Source: Nannochloropsis oceanica
Lineage: Eukaryota; Sar; Eustigmatophyceae; Eustigmatales; Monodopsidaceae
Length of the DNA: 64,000 nt
Reading direction: 5' to 3'
Assembly (NCBI GenBank): GCA_004519485.1
Contig: CP038125.1
Coordinates: 434,001 to 498,000, forward strand
Below, piece after piece: positions 1 to 10,906 of the stretch. A program made the position numbers and the translations under genes. The notes beneath the pieces are model-generated. The model was given only the letters and a program-made list of their open reading frames with translations, made no database searches and was not told where the DNA came from. How positions within the stretch are numbered: the first letter of the stretch is position 1; each line of letters opens with the position of its first letter.

Positions 1-91
1 CTGCGAGGGAGGGAGGGAGGAAAGGGGGCGGGGTAAGAAGCGTGCTTCTCAAGTGCAGGGTGAGAGAGAGAAGAAGGGAGGGCGGGCGCAC

Positions 92-1501
92 CTTCAGACG
101 AGTCACCTCCACAGCAGCGACCGCTTCAGGGGGAGGATCGAAAGAACCAGCGCCGTTTAGAACTGCACAGGCTTGAACGAGCTCCGGATGGAAGGCAGCG
201 GTGGCAAGGGCCGTGTAACCTTGGGAGGGAAAGAGGAAGGGAGGGAGGTAGAGATGGAGGGAGGGAGGGAGAAAAGGAACGAGAGAGAGGTAAGTGTAGT
301 CAAGGCAGAAAAGTGGCTAGAGCAGGATCCCTAGAAAGAAAGAAAAGATTCTACCTGTGAATGAGGCCATTTCCTCATTCCTTCCCATCTTTCTTTCCCT
401 CCTTCCCCGCCTCCTTCCCTTCTCTCTTACCTCCCAAGCTGTTCCCCACCACGATGGCCTTGGGGCCACCCAGCGAGCCGCCCACGCCCACGATCTCTTG
501 TAAGAAGGCAGCCAGCTGATTCCGCCACACCTGTGATATAAAATGGGACGAGATGGAGAAAATAAAAATAAACACGTGAGTGAGTGGACACAGAACAAAT
601 GAATCACTAAGGTTCAAAGTGACATACAAGAATGAACGTATAAATAAAACAACCAAGCAATAAACAAACACACCATTAAAAAGCGACTCCCGGCTTCCCG
701 GCTTCTTACCTCCGCATTATACTCCGTCAGAGGCTTCGCGCTCAATCCGAAGCCCAACAAGTCGATGGCGTAGACTCGATGATTCTCCGCAAGGGCCGGA
801 ATGTTGTAACGCCAGTGAAAGACCTACGGGGGGGAGAGGGAGCGGAGGAAGGGAGGGAAATGTGTCTCTCTCCGGAAGCGCCACTGGGACAATTCATGTG
901 CCTTCCCTTTTTACCATATGACATCTCACACTACCTCTCAGCCTTGTCAATTTGTCTTTTCTGTTTTCCTTCCTATATCTCACCCTCCTTTAAACCTACC
1001 GATGCACCAAACCCGTGGATGAGGACAATAGGCGGTTTGTTCGACTGCCGGGCATTCTCACCCTCTGTGATGACAGAAGTACGAAAGTTAAATTGAGAGG
1101 GATTAACAGGAAAATAAGTGATCTTGTAAACTCCAAACAGGCTTTTCATCATCCCCTGATTCCCTCCCTCTCTCCCTCTTTCCCTCCCCCCTCTCCTCAC
1201 CTAGCGCCACATAATGAATTTGATTCCCTTGCCAGGTCCAGTAACTGTAGCCCTCTTTCTTCCACGGCAGACGTGAGCGTCCCTGCTCATCCACAGCAAG
1301 CGTGGGTAACGGAGGGGCCTCGAGGGTGCTAAGCGTGTCGGAGGACGGCGAGGAGAGAGGGGAGAGGGCGAGGCGGGTTGAGGTGGAAGGGGAAGGAGGT
1401 AGGGAGGGAAGGAGGAAGGCTAAGGTGGAGGGCGCTACCGCTGCGAAAAGAAGAAGGAGGAGACTGCCCCTGCGGAGGCAGAGGCGCGGGGATGTTGGCA
1501 T
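92..1501 (-). CDS. alpha/beta hydrolase fold protein, probably plastid-targeted (partial, 5 exons, runs off left edge)
   Basis: Exons on the minus strand are 1501-1201, 1064-1000, 823-710, 530-431 and 219-92. All junctions are GT-AG with consistent phase, giving 236 residues so far. The intron after the last exon ends exactly at base 1, so the C-terminus lies outside the window. The N-terminus has a hydrophobic Leu-rich stretch followed by STLAF and a Ser/Pro-rich region, as in stramenopile signal-plus-transit plastid presequences. Family hallmarks are the oxyanion-hole motif IVLIHGFGAS, an HWRYN block, a DLLGFGLS block and the nucleophile elbow GNSLGG (G-x-S-x-G). This resembles plastid hydrolases of the pheophytinase or At5g38520 kind; the substrate cannot be told. 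Its start faces DNAAF1 across about 600 bases. Confidence 0.85.
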
Positions 1502-2100
1502 TATTTGGTCGTGGACTGTGCGTGTGTGCGTGGAATGTGAATGTGATGAGGCGAAAGAGAAGAAGCAATGAAATGATGTCGTGTGACGATTGTTCCATGA
1601 AGATGAGTAAGTGCTTTGCCGGCCTTCGTGCCGGCACCACCCCGTACGCCGGCATAAATAACAAGAACGGGCGTCCTAACTGTAGCTACGTTACTCGCTG
1701 GTCAACCGCGCTTGTTTGAGAACAAACTTGTGCCGTGACACTTTTTGCTTTCATGCTTCTGCGTCATGGTTCATGGTCCGATTGCGCCATAGACGAGCGA
1801 GTGACGCCTTGCCGAAGCCTTTCGCAGCCCTAATATTTTCAGACCCTTTCCCTGCACCTTTTATAAACCCGCCACTGTCTCTATCTTATTTTCCAGAAAC
1901 CTTTCTAGGCCTTCCGTTGTCCTCGTGCCTCATTTCTAGCCAGTTTTCAGCGGGTCATTTGCCAACAATTTTCAGTTCAGTGAGCGGCATGGCCCATGCG
2001 TTTTTCTTCATACCACTTTTCGTATACATTTCCCCCTCACTTTTCACGCCTGCGTCCAAAAATACGACACGCACAGGAAGGAGGGAAAACGTTGCTGAAG
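1502..2100. promoter_or_regulatory. intergenic region between divergent genes (hydrolase and DNAAF1)
   Basis: About 600 bases separate the two start codons. The stretch lacks the CCCT/GGGA arrays so common elsewhere and holds no convincing reading frame. By position it must carry both promoters. I see no clear TATA box or other named element. Confidence 0.5.
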
Positions 2101-3836
2101 ATGCGGGCCACCAACAGCATTCCTGCGCTTGTTGCCGGCACCAGACCCAAAGATAAGGAGGCGGACGACGAACAAGGCGGCGAAAAAATGACCCCCGACC
2201 TCCTTCGACGCGTGGCCTTAGCGCATGATGGTACGTGGCTGCTACGAGACGACTGAAAATCCAAGCAGTCCATTTCCCGCTCTTATTTTGATTCCTTTCT
2301 ATGATGGCCCTGAAAGTTTGCCTCCGCTTCCCTCCCTCCCTTCCTCTCTCGCCCCCCCCCCCTCCCTCCCTAGGTTATGAGACCCCCAGCCTCAACGACA
2401 GGCTTTACCTGCATTTCCGTGGATTTCATCGCATCGAAAATCTCAATCCTTATTTTAACTTGAAAGCCTTGTGGCTGGATTCCAATGGGCTTACGGAGGA
2501 AGGGATAGGGGAGGGATTGAGAGGATTGACCCATTTGAGGTGTTTATACTTACAGAACAATTTGTTGGAGAGCCTAGGAGGGGGGGGAAGGAGGGACGCA
2601 AGAGTCATAAAAGGGGAAGAAGGAAATGATGGAAAGAGCGGCCGAGGAAGTGACGGTGATAGGGGCGGGGGAGGAGAAGGAGGGAGAAAGGGGGAAAGGC
2701 GGAGAGGATGGTTGAGTGGGTTGACAAACCTGGTAACCCTGGATGTGAGTCACAATCGTTTGGCTTCCTTGGAGGGGGTGGAGGAGTGCATCAAGTTGAC
2801 GACCTTGTTGGTGGCTAAGAATAGGTTGGGGAGGGGCGGGTGGGAGGGAGGAGGCGACAGAGGGGGGAAGAACTGTGGAGGTGGTGTGGAGGAGAGTAAG
2901 GGTGGAGGAAAAGAAGCTGCTGTCCCCAGAAAGCTGGATGAAATCTCGGTCCTCTCCCCATCCATCACCATCTCCACTTCCTACTCCTTCTCGTCCTCCT
3001 TGTCCATCTCCGAAGCTGCCGAGCACATCGCCCTCCTCCCCCTTGCCTCCCTTCCCTCCCTCCACACTCTCGACATCAGCAACAACCACCTCATCCACGC
3101 GACCCGCGTCCTCCTTCCCTCCCTCCATCCCTCTCTCCTCCCCTCCCTCCTCTCCCTAACTATGGAAGGCAATCCATTCATGTTCCCTGTTAATCAAGGT
3201 GAAGATAGAAGCAAAACAGATATCAATGTAATCAAAAATAAAAACGAATTTCGGAAGCTTTGTCTCCTCACCCTCCCTCAGCTCAAATACCTCGATCGGC
3301 CCATATTCCCCATTGAGAGAGCTGTGGCCGAGGGCTGGAGGATAGCAGGAAGTAAGGGAGGGGAAGGTGCGAGGGAGGCATGGATGAGGAAGGAGCAGGA
3401 AGGGCATCGAGAGAGTTTAAGGGTGTACAGAGAGTGGGCTCGAAAAGCGAGGAGGGAGGCAGGGGGGGAGGAGGAGGGGACGCAGGGAGAGGAAGAAGGG
3501 GATGACGTGGATGATGAGGAGAGAGAGGTGGACATGCGGATGGAGGTTGGAGGAGGAGGAGGACGAACAGCAGCAGCAGAAGAGGACGATGGTTTGGACG
3601 AGCAGCTTGAGCAAGGAAAGAAGGCAGCAGCAACCGCAGCAGCCACAGCAGCAGTAGCGGCAGAAGCGTCCATAGATACAGCGACGGATAAAATCGCAGA
3701 AGAGGACGAGGGAGGGAAAGAGGGATGGAGGACGGGAAAGAGAACGGGCAAAATATCGCTGGAGGGGGGAGAAGGGGAAGAGGTGCCTCCATTGTATGAC
3801 GTGTCAACAGGTCATTTGGTGATTAATGTGGAGTGA
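2101..3836 (+). CDS. DNAAF1: dynein axonemal assembly factor 1-like LRR protein (ODA7/LRRC50)
   Basis: Two exons, 2101-2230 and 2374-3836, encode 530 residues. The start of exon 2 ([17 protein letters not shown], then RIENL) matches the signature that opens the LRR region of DNAAF1. LRR units follow ([50 protein letters not shown]). The LRR cap reads [19 protein letters not shown], like the YLDDRPVFP...RACAEAW cap of animal DNAAF1. An acidic low-complexity tail follows. DNAAF1 helps pre-assemble axonemal dynein arms in the cytoplasm. Gly/Arg/Glu-rich insertions made of GGGA-derived codons split the LRR array; they stay in frame, so they are read as exonic, although unspliced intron cannot be excluded. 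Confidence 0.85.
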
Positions 3837-4208
3837 GTGCTGCGGGAACAGTGCTGCGGAGAAGAGTGAAGGGCAAACAGCAGGAGAATAACGAAGGAAT
3901 GGGCAATAGAGAGTGAATCAAAAGAGAGGCATGAATTGTGAAAATCAATAAGCAACACGACGGGAACAAGCAGCAGCAAAAGGAACTTGGAGGGGACTCC
4001 AAACGAGTCCGAGCGAGGAGAGAAATGAAGATTGATTAAAAATGGATTTCACAAAAAGAAGATGCATGATAGGCCAGTTATGAGTCTCCTTTCCTTTCTT
4101 TTGACCCCCCTGTTATTTCCGCTCTGCTTGTCGGTACATTTTGGCCATGTCAGTCTTCGACTTCAACAACACAAAATATCATCAATAAATGGACTTATGA
4201 CGACAGGT
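3837..4208. other. convergent intergenic region
   Basis: Gap of 372 bases between the stop codons of DNAAF1 (+) and the THFxLG-repeat gene (-). It is AT-richer than the coding flanks and must hold both 3' ends. No gene is seen. Confidence 0.5.
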
Positions 4209-5303
4209 TTAAAGATACTCCGGGTCCAGTGCGAAATCGGCGTGACTCCTCATCAACTCAGTTTTCATTGCCCTCGCCCGCATCACGGCCTCGTTTCTCT
4301 CCTGCGCCTCGGGCAAGGGCGTCTTTCCCATGAGTGCCATGCTGGTTGTGGTATAATCTACCTTCTCCCCCTCATCCAGCAAGCGGCCACAAGGGAGGAA
4401 GGGCAGGCCACTTTTGTGAGTCGGAAATTCGAAAGTAGAAGGAGATTGCATGCCAGTTTTTGGCCTGAACACATCCCGGTATTGCGTGGTGTACGCACTT
4501 CCCTCCCTCCCCTGCCCCTTCCCTCCGCCTCCTCCCCTTCCTTCGTCGCCAAAGGTAATATGGGTCCTGGTCAAGGCCTCCCTCATCGCCGCCACCTCCA
4601 GCCGTCGAGCCTCATACTCCTTCTTATACTCTCCTGTCTTTCCTTCCTCTCTCACGGCCTCCTCTTCCTCAATAAGGTGGTTCATGTCACGGGAGGAGGA
4701 GCTGTAGTCATTCTTGTCAGTCCCCAAACTAAAATGTGTCTTGTTGTGTCTATCTTTGATGCATGCTCCGGCGGCGGGAATGGGAGTAGAATATGCTGAA
4801 TAAGGTGACGAGGAAGAAGAGACGAAGGCGACAGTCGTCCGTTTCCCGTAAGTATCATCCTCTTCCTCCTCCTCCTCCCAGTCGCCGGCATCGCTTTCAT
4901 CCTGGTAGCCGTACTCTCCACCCATCCCTGCTCCTCGTATCCCCTTGTTTATGGTATGATTATCAGCCAGGGTGAAATGGGTAGCCGTCAAAGCTCTTTT
5001 CAACGCCCGATTTTCCGCCTTTTGTTTCTGTATGTCAAGATAGAAAGCCTCCCGCTCTCCTTCTGGGCCTTCCATGCCTGCCTTTTGATAGTCTTTCTGA
5101 CGGGCCATCGCATCGGTCTCGTACAGCACCCGGTCCGTGCCAAGGACCCAGTTTGTTTTTGTGTTAGCATGTGTAGGTATGGTGCGCGAGTGAGGTTGGA
5201 GGAGGGCGGAGGCGGTGGTGGAGAGAGAATGGATGTAGGCTTGGGCACTTTTGGCCGTAGTTTCAAAGCGCTTGCTGGCGGTTGTGGTAGTGAGACGGGA
5301 CAT
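4209..5303 (-). CDS. repeat protein with THFxLGxD-type motifs, candidate cilium-associated protein
   Basis: A single exon encodes 364 residues from ATG at 5303. It has no clear signal peptide or membrane segment. A degenerate motif recurs about five times: NWVLGTDRVLYET, THFTLADN, THFSLGTDKNDYSS, THITFGDEG with a later YTTQY, and SHADFALDPEYL at the C-terminus. Helical charged spacers separate the copies (for example RALKRALTATHF, AAMREALTRTHI, RAMKTELMRSHA). The pattern of a basic helix, then T/S-H-F/I-x-L/F-G, then a Tyr two or three residues past an Asp is one I associate with cilia- or axoneme-related microtubule-binding repeat proteins, but I cannot name the family. Proximity to DNAAF1 is suggestive only. 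Acidic poly-Glu and poly-Gly stretches sit between repeats. Confidence 0.6.
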   Translation of the reverse strand: MSRLTTTTASKRFETTAKSAQAYIHSLSTTASALLQPHSRTIPTHANTKTNWVLGTDRVLYETDAMARQKDYQKAGMEGPEGEREAFYLDIQKQKAENRALKRALTATHFTLADNHTINKGIRGAGMGGEYGYQDESDAGDWEEEEEEDDTYGKRTTVAFVSSSSSPYSAYSTPIPAAGACIKDRHNKTHFSLGTDKNDYSSSSRDMNHLIEEEEAVREEGKTGEYKKEYEARRLEVAAMREALTRTHITFGDEGRGGGGGKGQGREGSAYTTQYRDVFRPKTGMQSPSTFEFPTHKSGLPFLPCGRLLDEGEKVDYTTTSMALMGKTPLPEAQERNEAVMRARAMKTELMRSHADFALDPEYL

Positions 5304-5946
5304 GGCTTCGTCTTTGTATTGGATAAAAGGAGCATTTAGAACAGATGTACTATGCTAAATGTGCTTGTCGTATCTGCAAGCAAAATTTCTAGAAAATGCA
5401 GCCCCAAAAAGGAAAAATAGAAGTGAAATAGTGGCAAAGGGATGGGTGGGGAGGTCAATGTCTCTTTTTCGAGGGGTGGTTGGGAGAGAAAAGCACGCGG
5501 TTCGCAGCACAATGCCGCCACCAAGTGATCAAAATACATGCATGTCAATATTACCCGTGTCTGTGTGTTTGGTCATTGGAGTAGGGCAAGCAACAGGCCA
5601 AAGTGTGCTCGAAATAGGGGTGTAAAAAAGCGGACAAGCAACGGCTCTCTCGTCTCGCCTCTCGCGTCGCTTCACACCATGATGACTTGTTGGTAGTGCT
5701 GCTTGTATCCGTCTCCGCCTCTACACCCACACACACCACCTTATTCTCAACTCTCCGGAATCATGACCAACCCACATTCACGCGTAGGCCGGGCTCTAGA
5801 CCCTTTGGTGGAGGAGGTGCCTTGCTTGTTCGCATCTGATCGAGCCAGAGGTGGTATTATATCCACGTCTGCAGTCTCTCTCCCTGTCTCCCTGCCTCTC
5901 CTCTTGCCCTCCTTCCCAATCTCCTGAGCCAAGTACCACAAAAGCT
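5304..5946. promoter_or_regulatory. intergenic region between divergent genes (THFxLG protein and uL24m)
   Basis: Stretch of 643 bases between the two start codons. It is relatively free of tetranucleotide repeats except for a pyrimidine-rich run shortly before the uL24m ATG. No gene recognised. Confidence 0.5.
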
Positions 5947-6735
5947 ATGTCGACAATGAACGCTGCCCTGAAGGGCATGAAGCTGTTGCAGCAACGGATC
6001 CCCCACAAAAAGAAGACGGTGGAGCCCATCAAGCAGTCACGGTTAGTGGGAAGGGAGGGAAGGGAGGAGGGAGGGATGGAGGGTCAAGGGGAAGCAGGAT
6101 GAGCGCATGTAGGCAATGCACCCTCATGCGCAGGTGGTGAGGCGCGCGGTGTGGAGTGACGGGAAGGCTCGCAGTGTGGAGTAGCGGGAGGTCTCTGCAC
6201 GTGCTGGCAGGCACTCACTCTCATGCTTTCCATGCACACACATATACACACACACAGGTGGACCATCTTGAAGGGCGACCAAGTCGAGGTAATTAATGGC
6301 CCGGAAAAGGGCAAACAAGGCACTGTCCTCAAGGTCCTCCGGGCTGCCAACCGTCTCATCATCGAAGGCGTGAACGTCAGAAGGCGCACCCAAAAACCCA
6401 CCCCCAACGGACAAGCAGGCAAGATTATCACCTACCCCGCCGCACTGAATGTTTCCAACGTCTCCTTACTCGATCCCGAAAGCAAGCAGCCTACCAAGGT
6501 CTCCCGTCGTTTCTTGGAAGATGGGACACGGGTCCGGGTGGGGAGGAAGAGTGGCGTCGTTCTGCCCAAGCCCGAGTGGAAGAGAGAGAATATCAGGAGG
6601 GCGGCAGTGGGGGGAAAAGACACCCTGCCCGCAGATGTGTACGAAGTAACATGGGAGGAATACGCGGCGCCGGAGAGGAAGGAGAAGAAGAAGGAAGGGC
6701 CTACATTCGCGGCAGCCGCAGCCACGAAAGAATGA
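5947..6735 (+). CDS. MRPL24: ribosomal protein uL24, mitochondrial type
   Basis: Exons 5947-6041 and 6258-6735 encode 190 residues. The KOW motif is clear: WTILKGDQVEVINGPEKGKQ followed by GTVLKV, then IIEGVNVRRRTQK. The N-terminus (HKKKTVEPIKQSRW) and the C-terminal extension (RVGRKSGVVLPKPEW) resemble mitochondrial L24 more than cytosolic or plastid forms. uL24 binds 23S-type rRNA early in large-subunit assembly. ATG 5947 was chosen because the encoded segment is basic and leads directly into the conserved block. The frame is open further upstream, so a longer targeting presequence is possible. The Ala/Lys/Glu-rich C-terminus is typical of organellar forms. Confidence 0.87.
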
Positions 6736-6879
6736 TAAAGGGGAAAAACATGAACAAAAGGAAAATAGGAACAGAAAGAAAGAAGAAAGAATTGGATAAA
6801 TTGATTTAGAAGGAGGACCATCGCATCTTTGTATGTGTGTGCATGTAATTATCTAGACATGTGCATTTTCCTCATTTGT

Positions 6880-9800
6880 TCACAATCCATTTCCTCCCCT
6901 CTTCTCCTCCTCCTTCCCCCTCCTTCTCGTGGCCTCCTGCACCCGCTGCAGCAAGGGCATGGCGGCAAGGCCCATGTGCCCTATACCTAGCGCTGCTATT
7001 GCCCGCAGCCTTCCCTGCACATCACTCTCCACCTGCAAACACCCCACCCTCTTCTCTTCCTCCTCCCCCCCCTCCTCCTCCCTCCTCACTACCGTCTCGG
7101 TGGGAGACGAGAAAGAGAGGGAGCGAAGGAAGGAGGGGAGGAGCAAGAGGAGGAGGTCGACAGCTTGGGTGAGGAGGGAGAGGGAGGTGGCAACGGCGTC
7201 GGGGCGACGGAGGGCCGTGACGGCCGACAGAGGGACTGGAAGCGTGGGGAAAGAGATGGAGAGGCAGTGGGAGGGTATGGATGGGTGAGTGTGTGAGTGA
7301 GTGAAGGAGTGAATGAGTGTTTGTCATACTGAGTGTGAATGTGTACGTGAGTGTTCCTCAGGCGGTGCTCTGTGTGTGGAAGACGTGTGTGTCTTTGTGA
7401 GTAAAGAAGAAATGACTGACTGTTTCTCATTCCATCCCTCTCTCCCTCCCTCCCTCCATCCCTACTCACCGTCCTTCCCCAACAAGCGCCCCATCGCTCT
7501 GTGTGCTGCTGCGTCCGCTGCTGCTTCTTGCTCTCTTCTTTTTATGGTCGACTCGCTCTGACCGTGCTTCCGCAGGTACAGGCAAGGGGAGGGAAGGATG
7601 GAAAAGAGGGCCGGGGGGAGGGAGGGGGGGAAAGAGAGGCGGAGCCAGAGATCATAGTCTCTATAGGGCAGAAATGGAGGGAGGGAGGGAGGGAGGGAGG
7701 GGGAGAAGGAGAAAAGGAGGGAAGGGGAAAGGGTGAGAATACGCCACTTATTTGCTGTTTCCTTCATCCCTTCCTTTCTCCCTCCCTTCCCCCCTCCCTC
7801 CCTCCCTCCCTCTTACTCTGCGGGCCCCGCTGTTGCGTCATATGCCAACCACTCCTCCTCCTCTCCCTCCTTTCCTTCCCCCCTCCCTCCCTCCCTCCCT
7901 CCCTCCCTCCTTCTCCACCTCCTTCTCCTTCTCCTGCAGAGGACGGAAGGATGGGCTATAGGGCAGGAGAAGAGGAGGCTCCACCGGAGAAATATGGGGT
8001 TGGTGGGGGGAAGGGGGAAGGGAGGGAGGGAGGGAGGGAGGGAGGAGGAGGGGGATGAGGAGGGAGGGGAAGAGAAGAGGAGGGGGAGACCGCCGAGAAT
8101 GTCCACGTCGGGACGGCCTGATGAAGGGAGGGAGGGAGAGAGGGAGGGAGGGAGGTAGGGAGGGAGGAAGTGAGGAAGGGAGGGAGGGAGGAAGGAAGGA
8201 AGGAAGGAAGGGAGGGAAGGGAAGGTTTGAGCCCCATCTCCCAGCATGAGTATATACCCTCCCCCTCCCACCTGCCCTCCCTCCCTCCCGCCTTCTTTCC
8301 CGCCCTCACCTCGCATTGCCCTCATTTGTCTGTTGATTCGACCGAGGCAGCAAATGTCGTCCGAGTCCATTCGGAGAATGAAATCGCCCTGAGCGTGCCT
8401 TAGGCCCTGGGTGAGGGAGGGAGGATGGGAGGGAAGAAGGGCAAGGGTAATACATCGATAGATCTCGTTATGTTGCCCCACCCTCCCTCCTTCCCTCTCT
8501 ACCTCCCTCTCTACCGTATTTAGCGCCTCCGCCACGCCTCCTTGCTCTGTTCGCGCCAACAGACGGATTCTCTTGTCTTCCTTTTGAAGCGTCTTGCGAG
8601 GGAGGGAGGGAGGGAGGGAGGGAGGGAGGGAGGGAGGGAGGGAGGGGTGGGAGGGGAAAGGAAATTAGCATCTGCTCTCTCCTCTCCTTCCTTTCAACCT
8701 TCCCTTCCCTCCCTCCCTCCCTCCCTCCCTCCCTCCCTTCCTTCCTTCCTTCATACCCGCACGACCTCACTGCTCTGGTCCGTGGACGCGTCATCGATGA
8801 CGAGAATCTCCAGTCTGTGGGCCGAGGGGGAGGAAGGGAGGAAGAGAGGGAGGGGAAGGAAATAGAAGGGAGGAAGAGGGTGGTGACATGTAGCTCGACG
8901 GGACTTTTCTCCCTCTTTCCCCCCCCCCTCCTTCTTTCCCTCCCTCCCTCCCTACCCCCTACCTGTACTCTTCGCAGTCTTCCTCCCTCATCACCGAACG
9001 CAGCGCCTTCCCCAGCGCGCCGTCCCCGTTGTGCACGGGCAGTAACACGGACACCAAGGAGGGGGGGAGGGGGGGGGGGGAGGGAGGGGGAGAGGAAGAG
9101 ATCGCCGATGTGGACGCTGGTGTAGCACCAGGCGCGGAGGGAGTAGGGAAGGAGGGAGAGGGAGGTGCCCGCCCTCCTCCATGCCTCCAGGGCTTCAGGG
9201 CTGGTGTCCGAGGATAAGGAGAAGGATGTAGGCTGGGGGGAGGGAGAGAAGGAGGGCGAGGGGCAGAGAGAAAAGGATAGGGTGGATGGAGCGTGAGACG
9301 GTACGGAGTCGGAAGGGCAGGCGGTAGGGAGGGAGGGAGGGAGGGAGGGAGGGAGGGAGGGAGGGAGGGGGCACGTACCTCGTAGACAGGTGTCTGGTAC
9401 ATATTTTGCACTCTATTAATGGTCACCACACAGGCAGCAGGGGAGGACGGGCAGGCACACAAGGGAGAGCGACGGAGGAGGGGAAGGGGGGGAGGGAGGG
9501 CGGGAGGAGGATGTGCCCCTTGCTTTGCCGTTTTGATGGTGGCGGAGGAGGAAGGAGGGGAGGAGGAGGGGGAGGAGGGCATAGCAACAGCAGCACCAGC
9601 AACAGTGGTGCGAGAAACACCTCTATCAGCAGCACCGGCACCACCACCAACGGCAGTACGACAAACACCTCTATGAAGAAGATAATGATGATGATCAACA
9701 GCAGCAGCAGCCGCTTGTTTGTGCAGGGCGTCATTGCCCCAGACCTCCAGCTGGTTGGGACCCGAGGCGAGAGTGCCATCATGGTGCAGAGGGATGAGCT

Positions 9801-10906
9801 CCTCTATCACAGCGCGGGCATCTAAGGGAGGGAGGGAGGGAGGGAGGGAGGGACGGAGGGAGGGAGGGGGGAAGAGGGAAGGGGTATGGTTTGAACAGGC
9901 CTATGGCAACGCACTGAAGGAAGGGAGGGAGAGAGGAAGGGAGGAAGGGAGGAAGGGAGGAAGGGAGGAAGGCAGGAAGGGCTTACCTTGAAGGCGGTAG
10001 ATGGAGCCACAGAGGTCCCAAGGGTAATGCCAGTCGTCGTTCTTTGTCTCGTCGCGCTCAAAGAGAAACCCTGCCGTTCCAAGGGTACGGTGAAAGAGGA
10101 GGGGGGGGGCATGCAAGGCCTGAGAGAGCGAGTAGGAAGAGAGCGAGGGTGAGAGGGTGGGAGGAATGCCAGCCGCACTATTGCCTCTTGTCACTTAACC
10201 CACCCTCCATTTCTCCCGCCCTCCCGCCCTCCCTCCTTCCCTCCCGCCTCCCTTCTTTCTTCCTGACCTTGTCCAATGTATGCGAGTAGGAAATCCCTGG
10301 GTGCAGCTTGGTGTGGATGGCCCACACCCTCTCTCCCACCTCCTCCTCCTGCCCCCCCCCTCTCTCTCCTTCCTCCCCTCCCTTCCCTCGCTTTGGTGAA
10401 AGGAGGGTGAGGAAAGGGGTCGTGTCCAAGGGGGAATGGAAAAGGAAATCGTCCACCAACCACATCACGTAGGCCTCCTCCTCCTCCTCGTTTCCCTCTT
10501 TCCTGTCCTTCCTCCCGCCCTCCCTCCCTCCCTCTGTCCACCCCTCCATGACAGCAGCCAAGGCAGAGGCAAACCCCCCCAACGCGTCCTCAGGCACAAA
10601 CCTAGCCGGTAGGCACACAGGAGATGGTGCAGCGGAAGTGGTGAGCTTGTTTCCCCCTTCCAATGCCCTCCCTATTTCTCTCCCTTCGTTTCTTTCACTC
10701 TTGCAATCGTTATTGCGGCTTCCTACCCTCCTGGCCTCCTCCAGCTCGTGGTACCCTTCCAGGAAAAAAGGGGAGGACGCCTTGTAGATCACAGTGAGAC
10801 TCGTGGGCGCAGGGGACATGTACAGGTCGAGGGAGAGAAGGAGGGCAGTGCATTGGAAGGCGCGGTCTTTGGAAAAGACGACGAGGTGGAGGGGCGGTGA
10901 TGACAT
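6880..10906 (-). CDS. two-domain glycosyltransferase (FSKDR-type domain plus GT2 domain), frame break in a C-run
   Basis: Ten exons: 10906-10268, 10119-9987, 9821-9379, 9232-8963, 8814-8757, 8592-8515, 8406-8310, 8117-7817, 7660-7470 and 7235-6880. The first half starts LHLVVFSKDRAFQC, continues through VMWLVDDFLF and WDLCGSIYRLQ, and ends INRVQN...SVHIGDLFLS; this resembles a bacterial-style sugar-transferase-like domain. The second half is a classical GT-A family 2 fold: VSVLLPVHNGDG, ILVIDDASTD, then GDFILRMDSDD (DxD metal site), then CPIAHPSV and EDYDLWLRL. The halves are joined in one exon, but the frame changes by one base inside a 12-C run (minus strand, near 9070-9082). One C fewer gives an uninterrupted 854-residue protein. 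In-frame Pro/Ser-rich and Gly/Arg/Glu-rich inserts interrupt the GT2 fold. Two adjacent genes is the alternative, but the GT2 half has no start codon of its own. Confidence 0.75.

Noticed and set aside
7681-8260. Long open frames coding SLPPSLPP or GREGGREGG repeats on both strands
   Set aside because: A tetranucleotide array has no stop codon in any frame, so open length there is no evidence of a gene. Only stretches tied to conserved domains were accepted.
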